Of a stretch of DNA of 64,000 bases, positions 36,289 through 44,946 are shown one piece after another. Numbering within the stretch: the stretch's first letter is position 1; the number at the start of each line of letters is the position of its first letter. The translations under genes were made by a program, and so were the position numbers. Source of the DNA: an uncultured Rubrobacteraceae bacterium (GTDB lineage: Bacteria > Actinomycetota > Rubrobacteria > Rubrobacterales > Rubrobacteraceae); the NCBI GenBank assembly GCA_902806085.1, contig CADCVH010000022.1:57151-121150 (forward strand), in the 5' to 3' direction. Below the pieces are notes generated by a model that ran no database searches, had not been told where the DNA came from, and was given only the letters and a program-made list of their open reading frames with translations.

Positions 36289-38556
36289 GTGGAGAAGCAG
36301 ATGCCGGCCCTGATCGCCCTGAACGCGAGCGAGGCCAGGACGGCCGCGGCGGCCTTCGAACGCCTCTTTCCCGCCGACGCAAGCGGACCCGGCGCTTCGG
36401 AAATCGGGGTCCTCGCCTACGTGGACCGGGCCCTGACGGGCGCGTACCACGACAAGGTCGAGGCCTACCGGGTGGGGCTGGCCTCGCTTGACCGCGCCGC
36501 CAGGGAGCGTCACGACGCGCGCTTCGCCGACTGCGGCGTCGGGCAGCAGGACGCCCTGCTGGCGGACCTCGAACGGGGTGCGCTCCCGGATTTCCGGGTC
36601 CCGCCCCAAAGGGCCTTCTTCGACATGCTTCGCGCCCACCTTCAGGAGGGGGTCTTCGCCGACCCCGCGTACGGCGGCAACCGCGACAAGTCCGGCTGGA
36701 GGCTCCTGGGGCACACGGGGGTGTGGTTGGAGAACACCGCGGAGGAGAACCTCTCCGGGGAGCCCGTCACCAAAGGGGGTGAGATCCTGTCTTTAGCCGA
36801 CGTGGGCTACTCCCTGGACGGGGCCCCGCACGAGCCCACGGAGATCCCCGGCTACGACCCCCAGCGCGGCGCCGATGCCCCGGAGGGTTCGGCGGACGCC
36901 GTGCTGGTGGGGGTGGGGGCCGCGGGCGCCCTGGCGGCCCGTATCCTGGCCCGCGCGGGCCTGCGCGTGGTCGGGCTCGAGGCCGGGCCCTGGCGCACCG
37001 GGCGAGACTTCGTGCCCGACGAGCTCGGCTCCACCTACTACTGCCGGGGCGGGATGGGGCCGAAGTTCCTGAGCGAGGTGCCGCGCTGGCGGATCAAGGA
37101 GGACGAGTCCACCCGCGAGGCCAGCTTCACGCTCGGCCGCATGATGAACGGCGTCGGCGGCTCGGTCGTCCACTGGGGGGGCGCCCTGCGCCGCAACCAC
37201 CCCCACCACTTCAGGTACCTCACCCACGTGCGCGAGAGCTTCGGGGAGGACGCCTTGCCCGAGGGGCACACCCTGGTCGATTGGCCCGTCGGCTACGACG
37301 ACCTGGAATCGTACTACACGCGGGTCGAGTACGAGATCGGCGTGGCCGGCGACGGCGAGGCCAACCCCTACGTCTCGCGCAGCAGGCCCTACCCCATGCG
37401 CCCCGTGCGGCCCTTCCGCATGGGGGAGACCTTCCGCAAGGCCACGGAAGCGATGGGCCTGCACCCCTACCCGACGCCGGTGGCCGTCAACAGCGAGCCC
37501 TACAACGGGTACCCGGCGACGGGCTACTGCGCCTGGAGCGGCGGCTTCGGACCCTTCAACGACGAGCGGTGGCACCCGGGCCTCACTTGGGTACCCGAGG
37601 CCCTCTCGACCGGCAACTTCGACCTGCGCACCCACTGCCGGGTAGTCCGCGTCCTGACCGGCCGCGACGGGCGCGCCAGGGGCGTCGAGTACGTGGACGC
37701 CAACGGGGAGGCGCGGGTGCAAGAGGCCCGTACCGTCATCCTGTGCGGCTACACCTTCGAGAACGTGCGGCTCCTGTTCCTCTCGGGGGACCACCGGCAC
37801 CCGAAGGGCCTTGGCAACAACGCCGGCCAGGTTGGCAAGAACTTCATGACCAAGATGTGGGCCGACGTCCACGGCCACTTCCCCGACACCATCTTCAACG
37901 CCCACACGGGGCCTGCGGCGCAGATGTGGAGCCTGGACGACTTCGAGGCCGCGGATTTCGACTCGGCCTCGCACGGCTTTATCGGCGGGGCCACGCCCAA
38001 CGTCGAGAACCAGCGCTTGCCCATACAGATCAGCCGCGAGGCCCTGCCGCCCGACGTTCGCCGTTGGGGCTCGGAGTACAGGGACCACGTCCTCCGGTGG
38101 CAGCACCAGGCCGCGGTCCGTCTGCAGCCAGACAACCTCTCCTACCGCGCCAACTTTCTCGACCTCGACCCGCGCTACCGCGACAGGAGCGGGCTCGGGC
38201 TGCCCGTCGTGCGCGTCACCTACGATATGCAAGACAACGAGCACCGCGCTGCCGAGTTCATGGAGACGAAGTCAGAGGAGATCCTGCGCGAGATGGGGGC
38301 TACGAAGGTGTGGCGGGGGAAACGCTTCGGCGGCGTTATGAGCAGCCACGACCAGGGCGGTTGCCGCATGGGCGAAGACCCCGCCGGGTCCGTGGTCGAC
38401 CCGGACCTGCGCGTCCACGACACCCCCGGACTTTACGTCTACGGCACGTCGGTCTTTCCCACCTGCCACGGCGTCAACCCGACGCTCACCATGTTCGCCC
38501 TCTGCTACCGGGCCGCTGAGCGTCTCGCCGAGCGCCTGAGCCGGGGAGAAGAGTAG
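36289..38556 (+). CDS. fused gluconate-2-dehydrogenase-subunit-3 / GMC FAD oxidoreductase
   Basis: This 755-residue protein has an N-terminal helical region of about 170 residues that matches the gluconate 2-dehydrogenase subunit 3 family: LNASEARTAAAAFERLFP, GVLAYVDRALTG, FFDMLRAHLQEGVFADPAYG and a conserved GWRLLG. After a linker comes a GMC flavoprotein: ADAVLVGVGAAGALAARIL is the FAD-binding motif near residue 200, and SSHDQGGCRMGEDP and YGTSVFPTCHGVNPTLTMF are the C-terminal GMC motif and catalytic His/Asn. In sugar dehydrogenases such as gluconate 2-dehydrogenase or glucoside 3-dehydrogenase these are separate subunits. GTG 36289 follows GGGAGGA by eight bases. No Tat or Sec signal is evident. 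The substrate is unknown, probably a sugar or sugar acid. Confidence 0.85.
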   Translation: MEKQMPALIALNASEARTAAAAFERLFPADASGPGASEIGVLAYVDRALTGAYHDKVEAYRVGLASLDRAARERHDARFADCGVGQQDALLADLERGALPDFRVPPQRAFFDMLRAHLQEGVFADPAYGGNRDKSGWRLLGHTGVWLENTAEENLSGEPVTKGGEILSLADVGYSLDGAPHEPTEIPGYDPQRGADAPEGSADAVLVGVGAAGALAARILARAGLRVVGLEAGPWRTGRDFVPDELGSTYYCRGGMGPKFLSEVPRWRIKEDESTREASFTLGRMMNGVGGSVVHWGGALRRNHPHHFRYLTHVRESFGEDALPEGHTLVDWPVGYDDLESYYTRVEYEIGVAGDGEANPYVSRSRPYPMRPVRPFRMGETFRKATEAMGLHPYPTPVAVNSEPYNGYPATGYCAWSGGFGPFNDERWHPGLTWVPEALSTGNFDLRTHCRVVRVLTGRDGRARGVEYVDANGEARVQEARTVILCGYTFENVRLLFLSGDHRHPKGLGNNAGQVGKNFMTKMWADVHGHFPDTIFNAHTGPAAQMWSLDDFEAADFDSASHGFIGGATPNVENQRLPIQISREALPPDVRRWGSEYRDHVLRWQHQAAVRLQPDNLSYRANFLDLDPRYRDRSGLGLPVVRVTYDMQDNEHRAAEFMETKSEEILREMGATKVWRGKRFGGVMSSHDQGGCRMGEDPAGSVVDPDLRVHDTPGLYVYGTSVFPTCHGVNPTLTMFALCYRAAERLAERLSRGEE

Positions 38557-38723
38557 CGATCCCCGGGGCCCCGCGAGGAAGAGGATCGTGACCGATACGC
38601 CGGGCACCAGGCAGCGGGAGAGGGCGCGCCCGAGATGCCCCACCTCAGGCCGGCTTTCGTGCGTCCGCGTATCCGGTCCGGGAGATGTCCAAGGTCGGCT
38701 ATCCACCGAAAAAGGAGCGTTGC

Positions 38724-39806
38724 ATGAAGATAGAGAGCGTCGAGACGGCCTACTACCGCCTTCCGCTGGAGCCGATGGGTGACGCGGGTCACGGGGCCAT
38801 AGACACGGAGGAACTGATCACGCTGACCCTCCGCGCCGAGGGCCTCACGGGCCACGGCTACACCTACACCATCGGCCGCGGCGGTCGCGCCATAAAGGCC
38901 CTGATCGACCACGACCTCGCGCCGCTGGTCGAGGGCCGGGACGCCGACGATATCGAGGGCCTGTGGGACCTCATTTGGGGGCGCCTGCTGTACGTCGGGC
39001 GCGGGGGGTTGGCGTCCTTCGCCATCGCCGCCGTGGACGTCGCCTTGTGGGATCTGCGCGGCGAGCGCGAGGGGAAGCCGCTCTACGCCCTTGTCGGGGC
39101 GGAGCCGCGCGAGATACCGGCCTACGGCTCCGGCGTGGACCTGCCCAAGCCCTTAGGCGCGCTGCTCGCGCAGGTCGAGGGCTTCATGGAGAGGGGCCTC
39201 CCCGGCGTCAAGGTCAAGATCGGCCGCCCGGATTTCGAGGAAGACGTGCGGAGGGTCGGCGCCGTCCGCGAGCTCGTCGGCGACGGCGTGGACCTCATGC
39301 TCGACGCCAACATGGTCTGGGGCGCCGACGAGGCCCTGGAGCACGGGCGGCGCCTGGAGCGCTTCGACCCCTTCTGGTACGAGGAGCCGACGATCCCCGA
39401 GGACGTCCCCGCCCACGCCAGGATGGTCCGGGAGCTCGGGATGCCCATAGCCGTCGGCGAGAGCCTCCACTCACCCTACGAGTTCCAACGCTACGCCGAC
39501 GAGGGGGCCGTCGAGGTCTTGCAGATAGACCCAATCACGAACGGGGGCATCACCGCCTCCCTAAAGGCGCTAAGGACGGCCGACGAGGCCGGCCTGCAGA
39601 CCAGCAGCCACTACACCGACGAGCTGAGCGCCCATCTGCTGTGCGCCTCGAACAGGCCGGTCTACCTGGAGAAGCACGCCTTCGCCCTCGACCCGTACCT
39701 GCAAGAGCCCCAGAGGGTAGAGAACGGCCACGTCCGCCCGACGGAGACACCGGGCACGGGGCTGCGCTTCGACGAGTCCGCCCTGGAACCCCACCGCGCC
39801 GGCTAG
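38724..39806 (+). CDS. enolase-superfamily (mandelate racemase/muconate lactonizing type) sugar-acid dehydratase
   Basis: This 360-residue barrel enzyme has the lid domain first. VKVKIG near 165-170 carries the catalytic Lys. The metal ligands follow in LMLDANMVW (Asp), WYEEPTIPED (Glu) and IAVGESLHS (Glu). SSHYTDELSAHL near 290-305 carries the His that pairs with Asp in dehydratase-type members. ATG 38724 is supported by AAAAGGAG. Such enzymes dehydrate galactonate, gluconate, fuconate or similar acids, which would be the next step after a sugar or aldehyde oxidation by the GMC or AldA enzymes upstream. Specificity cannot be read from sequence here. Confidence 0.88.
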   Translation: MKIESVETAYYRLPLEPMGDAGHGAIDTEELITLTLRAEGLTGHGYTYTIGRGGRAIKALIDHDLAPLVEGRDADDIEGLWDLIWGRLLYVGRGGLASFAIAAVDVALWDLRGEREGKPLYALVGAEPREIPAYGSGVDLPKPLGALLAQVEGFMERGLPGVKVKIGRPDFEEDVRRVGAVRELVGDGVDLMLDANMVWGADEALEHGRRLERFDPFWYEEPTIPEDVPAHARMVRELGMPIAVGESLHSPYEFQRYADEGAVEVLQIDPITNGGITASLKALRTADEAGLQTSSHYTDELSAHLLCASNRPVYLEKHAFALDPYLQEPQRVENGHVRPTETPGTGLRFDESALEPHRAG

Positions 39807-39820
39807 GGCGGCGCGGTAGA

Positions 39821-39870
39821 GGCCCCGCTTCGCCCCGCTTCGCCCCGCTTCGCCCCGCTTCGCCCCGCTT
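39821..39870. repeat. 10-base tandem repeat between convergent genes
   Basis: Five perfect or near-perfect head-to-tail copies of CGCCCCGCTT fill the gap between the dehydratase gene and the convergent DeoR gene. The first copy has GG instead of CG at its start. The last copy abuts the DeoR stop codon (TTA on this strand). It is a minisatellite likely to vary in copy number. Confidence 0.9.
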
Positions 39871-40661
39871 TAGCCGCGGGCCTTCGCGACGATGACCTCG
39901 ACGCCGGCCAGCCTTATGGCGTTTAGCATCTCTTCCGGGGCGCCCTCGTCTGTGACGATAAAGTCGGCCTGGGAGAGCGGGACTATCTCCGCCAGCGCGA
40001 CGACGCCGAGCTTGGAGCTGTCGGCCACGACGACGACCCTCTGGGCCGCTTCGACGAGGCACCGGTTGGTCTCGGCTTCGGCGATGTTGGGCGTCGTCAG
40101 GCCCGCCTTGGGGTGGATGCCGTGCACGCCGAGGAACAGGACGTCGGCGTTGAGGTTGCTCAAGGTCCTGTCCGCGTAGGGGCCGACGAGGGCATCCGAA
40201 GGGGTCCGAAAGATACCGCCGGAGAGCACGATGTGGTCCCACCCGTTCTCCTGCAACGTTAGCGCGATGTTCGTGGAGTTGGTGATGAACGTGAGGTCCT
40301 GCTTTTCTGGCAAGAGCCCGGCCGCGACCGTCCAGGTCGTCGTACCGGCGCTGAGGGCCACCGTGTCCCCGACCTCGATGAGGGCCGACGCCTCCCTCGC
40401 GATCGCCTGCTTTTCGGGCTGGTTGAGGCTGCGCTTTTGCGCGAAGTGCGGCTCGACCGCCGCCTTGCCCCCGGCGGAGGCGCCAACCGGAACCGCCCCA
40501 CCGTGCACCTTGCGCAACAGGTTGCGTGAGGAGAGCGCGTCGAGATCCCGCCGGATCGTCATGTCCGAGACGCCGAACCGCTCGGAGAGCAAGGCAACCG
40601 AGACGCTCTCTAAACGCTCCAACTCCTCCAAGATGCTCCGGCGACGCTGCTCGGCTATCAT
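39870..40661 (-). CDS. DeoR-family transcriptional regulator
   Basis: This 263-residue regulator has the DeoR N-terminal HTH: RRRSILEELERLESVSVALL with SERFGVSDMTIRRDLDAL, then LLRKVHGGAV. The sensor domain carries ALSAGTTTW (the DeoR sugar-phosphate pocket), ITNST, LSGGIFR and FLGVHGIHPKAGLTTPN. ATG at 40661 is chosen because AGGAG lies eight bases upstream on this strand; the GTG at 40670 is too close to it. Effectors of this family are phosphorylated sugars. A promoter element repeated before the secreted GH2 and the ytf-gal operon is a candidate target. It is transcribed away from the GH2 gene across a 458-base gap. Confidence 0.9.
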   Translation of the reverse strand: MIAEQRRRSILEELERLESVSVALLSERFGVSDMTIRRDLDALSSRNLLRKVHGGAVPVGASAGGKAAVEPHFAQKRSLNQPEKQAIAREASALIEVGDTVALSAGTTTWTVAAGLLPEKQDLTFITNSTNIALTLQENGWDHIVLSGGIFRTPSDALVGPYADRTLSNLNADVLFLGVHGIHPKAGLTTPNIAEAETNRCLVEAAQRVVVVADSSKLGVVALAEIVPLSQADFIVTDEGAPEEMLNAIRLAGVEVIVAKARG

Positions 40662-41119
40662 GGCCTGCACTCCTCTTCTGACGGTCCTCGCTTATTCTAG
40701 CCATTCGTAACCATGCTCGCCCCCCGAAAACAGCAGATCGCGCGCCAAAGCCCGCGATCTGGCCGAGACAGCCCGCGAAGCCCCGAAAAAGGAGACCCGG
40801 TGCGGCGAGGCGTGTTGACACATGTTTGTTATTGTGTTTTAGTGTGCCGCGGTGATACGCCCGTTACATTAGGGGTAGAGGGGGCGGATTTTGCGAGTAG
40901 GGGGTAGGCCGCGCTAGGGGCAGGGGTTATGGGTGCCAGGCGTCACCGAAGCCATCGTGCATGTCGCGCCCGCGGAGCATGGGAAAGGGGCCCGTTTGTG
41001 GGGGGTTCGGTTGTGGAGGTAGGCGCCGTGGTGCGGCTCCGCGAATGCCATCTTTGGCGCTGTCGATGAATGGTCGGGAGATTGGACCGGGTCGGGGTAT
41101 AGGGAGCGAGGAGAGAGCG
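40662..41119. other. divergent intergenic region, about 458 bases
   Basis: This gap separates the leftward DeoR gene from the rightward GH2-LamG gene. It holds the strong TTGACA promoter element at 40815-40843. Just after it comes a stretch (AGTGTGCC...TGATACGCCCGTTACA, near 40841-40873) that has a diverged counterpart at 44125-44158 in the later noncoding region. The leader between 40875 and 41110 is long and shows no convincing frame or riboswitch fold. Confidence 0.55.
40815..40843 (+). promoter_or_regulatory. promoter/operator element of GH2-LamG gene
   Basis: TTGACA (40815-40820), a 17-base spacer and TTTAGT (40838-40843). The spacer contains TGTTTG-TT-ATTGTGTT. Twenty of the first 24 bases are identical to an element at 44728 upstream of the ytf-gal operon. 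A conserved spacer is not expected of a bare promoter, so a shared operator is likely; the adjacent DeoR protein is the best candidate binder. Confidence 0.68.
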
Positions 41120-43738
41120 ATGCAAGCGAGCGGGGTAGGCGGGGGGCGCACTTCGTCGAGGCGGGGCGTCGGCGTCGGGATCGCGACGTTGGCGGCGGCC
41201 GCGCTGGCGGCCTTCGTCCTTTTGGCGGTTCTCATCGAGAGCCCGGTGGACGCGCAGACGGCCGGCCCCGGCTACGAAAAGAAGGAGCCGCCGCTCGACA
41301 CGCCGTGGACGGCGGAGGTCGGGCCTAACAACGCGCTGCCCGAGTATCCCAGGCCCCAGATGACCCGCAACAAGTGGCAGAACCTCAACGGCGTCTGGCA
41401 GTTCTCCGACGCCGCCGCCGGCGAGAAGCCTCCGTTTGGAAAGCGGCTCGGCGAGCGCGTGCTTGTGCCGTACCCGATAGAATCCGCCCTCTCCGGGATC
41501 AAGCGCCACGAAGACCGCATGTTTTACCGCCGGACGTTCACGGTGCCGACGGATTGGCGCACGGAACGCCAGCGCCTGCTCTTGCACTTCGGGGCGGTGG
41601 ACTACGAGGCGACGGTGTTCGTCAACGGCGAGCGCGTGGGATCTCACGCGGGCGGCTACGACGAGTTCTCCTTCGACGTCACGGACGCGCTCAGGAAGGG
41701 GGCAACGCAGGAGATCGTGGTGGGCGTCACCGATCTCACCACCCGGGGCAACCCGCCTTTCGGCCCCTACAACGGGGGCGGACAACCGACCGGCAAGCAG
41801 ACGCTGCAACCCGGCGGCATCTTCTACACCGCGAGCTCCGGCATCTGGCAGACGGTGTGGATGGAGCCGGTGCGCCCCTCGCGCGTCAACCGGCTGGACA
41901 TGACCCCCAACCTCCAAGACGACTCGCTGAAGCTCAACGTCCGGGCGGCCAACGCCTCCGGCCTGCAGGTCGAGGCGATAGCCTTCGACGGCGCGCGCCA
42001 GGTCGGGCGGGTCGTCGGGCCGGCCAACCAGGACCTCAAGCTGCCCGTGCCGAACCCCGAGCTGTGGTCCCCGGACAACCCGTTCCTCTACGACCTGCGC
42101 GTGAGGCTGCGCGAAGGCACCCCCGGCAAGCTCGGCAGGTACGTCGACTCCGTGGGCAGCTACTTTGGTATGCGATCCGTGAGCGTTCAGAGAGGCGAGT
42201 ACGGCAGGCCGCGCATGATGCTAAACGGCAAGTTCGTCGCCAACGTGGGCACCCTGGACCAGGGTTACTGGCCCGACGGCGTCTACACCGCGCCCACGGA
42301 TGAAGCACTGAAGTTCGACCTCGAAGAGCACAAGAATCTCGGCTACAACATGGTCCGCAAGCACATAAAGGTGGAGCCGGATCGCTGGTTCTATCACGCG
42401 GACAAGCTCGGCCTTCTCGTCTGGCAGGACATGCCCTCGTTCCCGCCCGACTACAACCCCAGGCCGGCGGATCAGCGGCAGTTCGAGGCAGAGCTGCGGC
42501 AGATTATCGACGAGCACAAGAGCTTTACCTCGATCACGACCTGGGTCCCCTACAACGAGGGCTGGGGCGAGCTCGACCAGGCGACCACGGCGCGCGTCGC
42601 CAACATGGTCAAACAGCGGGACCCGAGCCGCATGGTCAACACCCACTCCGGCGTGAATTGCTGCCTCTCGCAGGGCGACACCGGCGCCGGCGACATCTAC
42701 GACGAGCACGAGTACCAGGGGCCGCCGCTGCCGGTGCCGTTCGACGACCGGGCCACCGTGGCCGGCGAGTACGGTGGCGTGGCGCTGACCCCGCCAGAAG
42801 GTCACCTGTACCCGCTGGTCCCGCCCGTGGCGCCCTACGGGACGGAGCCCACGCCAGAGCGGCTCACCGAGCGCTACGAGGAGCTGCAAAACAGGCTGGA
42901 AGCCGGCGTCAGGAGTTGCGCGGTCTCGGCGGGGGTCTACACCGAGATCACGGACGTCGAAGGCGAGATCAACGGCATGTGGACCTACGACCGCGAGGTC
43001 TTCAAGCCCGGCGAGGAGAACCGCGACCGCATAGTCGCCGCCAACGAGGGCGTCATCGCCGCCTCCGACGGCGCCGGCGCGCCCGGCGGAAACTTCCCGC
43101 CGGGCACCCCAGGCCTCGTGGGACTCAGCTACTACCCGTTTAGCGAGGGCAGCGGCACCACCACCGAGGACGAGGGCACGGACGATACCGACGACCACGA
43201 CGGCACGCTGGTCGGTCCTCCGCAGTGGACGACCGGACACCCCGACCCGGGGCTGCACTTCGACGGCGACGACTTCGTCGACACGGGCGTGCCGGTCCTG
43301 GACACCACGGGCAACTACAGCGTCGCCGCCTGGGTCAAGCTCGACTCTCTCGGCGGCTTCCAGACCGCCGTCAGCCAGGATGGGGACCGCACCAGCGCCT
43401 TCTTCCTGCAGTACTCCGGCGTGGACCGGCGCCTCGCCTTCAGCTTCGTCGGGACGCGGGCCCTCGCGCCCACGGAGCCCGAGGTCGGCCGCTGGTACCA
43501 CATGGTCGGCGTCCGCGACGCCGCCAGCGGCCAGAACAAGCTCTACATAGACGGCAAGCTCGTCGACACAAAGAGCGCCTGCGTCGGCGACGAGTCCTCG
43601 GGCAGCACCGTCATCGGCCGCGGCAAGTTCAACGGCGGCCCGGTCGACTTCTGGCGCGGCGACCTCGACCAGGTCCACCTCTACGACCGGGCGATCTCCG
43701 ACGCCGAGGTCGCGGAGCTCTACGCGTCGGGCGAGTAG
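41120..43738 (+). CDS. secreted GH2 glycoside hydrolase with C-terminal LamG domain
   Basis: This 872-residue exported enzyme starts at ATG 41120, behind GAGGAGAGAG. A basic n-region with RRGVGVG, a hydrophobic core near residues 18-40 and a VDAQ-type cleavage region form a Sec signal. The GH2 part follows: sugar-binding jelly roll, Ig-like domain and barrel with the acid/base Glu in PYNEGWGE (about E480) and the nucleophile in AGEYGG (about E550). From about residue 660 a concanavalin/LamG domain (LSYYPFSEGSG, YSVAAWVKLD, WYHMVGVRD, KLYIDGKLVD, IGRGKF) may bind polysaccharide. An acidic linker DEGTDDTDDHD joins loop strands. It probably attacks galactose- or mannose-type glycans outside the cell; the shared promoter with the gal operon favours galactose. 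Confidence 0.9.
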   Translation: MQASGVGGGRTSSRRGVGVGIATLAAAALAAFVLLAVLIESPVDAQTAGPGYEKKEPPLDTPWTAEVGPNNALPEYPRPQMTRNKWQNLNGVWQFSDAAAGEKPPFGKRLGERVLVPYPIESALSGIKRHEDRMFYRRTFTVPTDWRTERQRLLLHFGAVDYEATVFVNGERVGSHAGGYDEFSFDVTDALRKGATQEIVVGVTDLTTRGNPPFGPYNGGGQPTGKQTLQPGGIFYTASSGIWQTVWMEPVRPSRVNRLDMTPNLQDDSLKLNVRAANASGLQVEAIAFDGARQVGRVVGPANQDLKLPVPNPELWSPDNPFLYDLRVRLREGTPGKLGRYVDSVGSYFGMRSVSVQRGEYGRPRMMLNGKFVANVGTLDQGYWPDGVYTAPTDEALKFDLEEHKNLGYNMVRKHIKVEPDRWFYHADKLGLLVWQDMPSFPPDYNPRPADQRQFEAELRQIIDEHKSFTSITTWVPYNEGWGELDQATTARVANMVKQRDPSRMVNTHSGVNCCLSQGDTGAGDIYDEHEYQGPPLPVPFDDRATVAGEYGGVALTPPEGHLYPLVPPVAPYGTEPTPERLTERYEELQNRLEAGVRSCAVSAGVYTEITDVEGEINGMWTYDREVFKPGEENRDRIVAANEGVIAASDGAGAPGGNFPPGTPGLVGLSYYPFSEGSGTTTEDEGTDDTDDHDGTLVGPPQWTTGHPDPGLHFDGDDFVDTGVPVLDTTGNYSVAAWVKLDSLGGFQTAVSQDGDRTSAFFLQYSGVDRRLAFSFVGTRALAPTEPEVGRWYHMVGVRDAASGQNKLYIDGKLVDTKSACVGDESSGSTVIGRGKFNGGPVDFWRGDLDQVHLYDRAISDAEVAELYASGE

Positions 43739-43753
43739 CCGATAAGGATCGGC

Positions 43754-43800
43754 ACGGGCCCGTGGGGCGGGTCGAGAAAACACCCGTCCCACGGGCCCGT
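43754..43800 (+). terminator. strong hairpin after GH2-LamG gene
   Basis: A 19-bp stem (43754-43772 with 43782-43800, one G-U pair) surrounds an A-rich nine-base loop, 16 bases after the stop codon. There is no T-run, but the length and position fit a high-GC intrinsic terminator. Confidence 0.75.
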
Positions 43801-44477
43801 ACGGGTTGGCAATACCGGGCGGCTTCGGCGCGCGGGCCAGTGCCGGCTGGATCGCAGCGTTCGACCGCGTGTAAGCTTGGAAGTGGCGTATCAGAGAACC
43901 ACCAACGCCCGCGGCACGGCCGATACCCGCCCGCGGGTGGCTCCGAACCCGGGATGCCGCCAGGCGTCCACCGACGCCCGCGGGGCAGCCAACCTGGCCT
44001 CCGGGAACGCGCGGAGGTCCCGGCCACGAAGCCGGAGACGAAACACCCGGGTGTCCTTTCGGCGCCTACCGGTTCCCCGCCGGGCGCCGGCGGACCCTTC
44101 CCGCCAGTGTCGGATAATGTGGCGTAGTGTGCCTGGGCGGTACACCTGTTACGTTTAGTGTTGGTGGAAACGGAGTAAACACGCAACGCAAAGGTGCATA
44201 GGGGCGAGGTGAGGATTCATCGCTAGGTAAGGGGATCGGGACTCAGCACGGTTCACGTGCATGGTGAGACAGGGGGTTTTCTGTCCTGGGAAGCAGTATC
44301 GACGAGTCCTCGGGCCGAGCCCGAAGGGGCTCGGTGCAGGATGGGGGAGGGGAGATTTATCGACCGATCCACGATCACGGGCCGTGATGAAAAAAGGTTA
44401 CGTGGGAAGCACGATACCGCGGGCGAGCACCCGTCAAAAGAGAGGAGCGCAAGGAATATAGGCGGACGAAGTACATC
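43801..44477. other. noncoding stretch with scattered palindromes
   Basis: No credible gene is seen. It contains the palindrome ACACCCGGGTGT (44043-44054) and a segment at about 44125-44158 resembling the region after the GH2-LamG promoter (AGTGTGCC, then TACA/TACG, CCxGTTAC, TTAG). The base composition is less biased than in coding regions, and several short frames are broken. It may be decayed sequence or a long regulatory region for the ytf-gal operon. Confidence 0.5.
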
Positions 44478-44588
44478 ATGATCTCCTTCAACGGGGACCA
44501 GTACTACATCGAACGCCTCGGCTACGGCACGCACGGCGACTTCTACGTCATGCAGGCCGAGCAGACGGTGCGCGGGTACGAGTTCTAA
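44478..44588 (+). pseudogene. short open frame, possible remnant of a larger gene
   Basis: ATG 44478 to TAA 44588 encodes 36 residues rich in aromatic amino acids (MISFNGDQYYIERLGYG, then a segment ending TVRGYEF). The frame is open upstream to about 44391, so it could be the tail of a longer protein. No ribosome-binding site is near the ATG. The composition looks protein-like rather than random, which suggests a remnant C-terminus or a real small gene. I do not recognise the family. Confidence 0.3.
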
Positions 44589-44630
44589 GGACAGGGTAAC
44601 CCTCGAAATCCCCGATACGGGAGAGCAGGA

Positions 44631-44665
44631 GGGGCGGCGCGGCCAAACGGAGGCCGCGCCACCCC
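44631..44665 (+). terminator. hairpin upstream of ytf-gal promoter
   Basis: A 14-bp stem with one mismatch (44631-44644 with 44652-44665) has loop AAACGGA, followed by CTTCGCC rather than a T-run. It lies 43 bases after the short frame and 63 bases before the next promoter, so it may insulate the ytf-gal operon. Confidence 0.55.
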
Positions 44666-44727
44666 TTCGCCCTGGCCCGGGACGCCCCTGTGGGGGCGGC
44701 CGCCCGATAATGGCATGATGCTAAAAG

Positions 44728-44756
44728 TTGACCCGTGTTTGAAATTGTGTTCACAT
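44728..44756 (+). promoter_or_regulatory. promoter/operator element of ytf-gal operon
   Basis: TTGACC (44728-44733) with a spacer containing TGTTTG-AA-ATTGTGTT. A 17-base spacing places a weak TCACAT at the -10 position. It shares 20 of 24 bases with the element at 40815. The leader to ATG 44947 is about 185 bases. A weak -10 plus a conserved spacer points to regulated expression. Confidence 0.62.
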
Positions 44757-44946
44757 GAGATCAGGAAGCAGCCAGCGGCCCGTTTTGGGGAAGAGCGGGC
44801 CCGCAAGCAATCCGGCACCGGTAGGAATATCATGGAGAGGAGGACGTGATTCGGGTGGTGGCGAGGTGGGGACCTCTGCCGGCCGGCGGTCTGGGTTCCG
44901 CGCGGTTTGTGGAATGCGGGTAATGGGGCATTGGGAAGGGAGTCGA

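Noticed and set aside
40875..41110. Riboswitch in the long leader of the GH2-LamG gene
   Set aside because: No conserved riboswitch core or convincing multi-helix fold could be recognised by eye.
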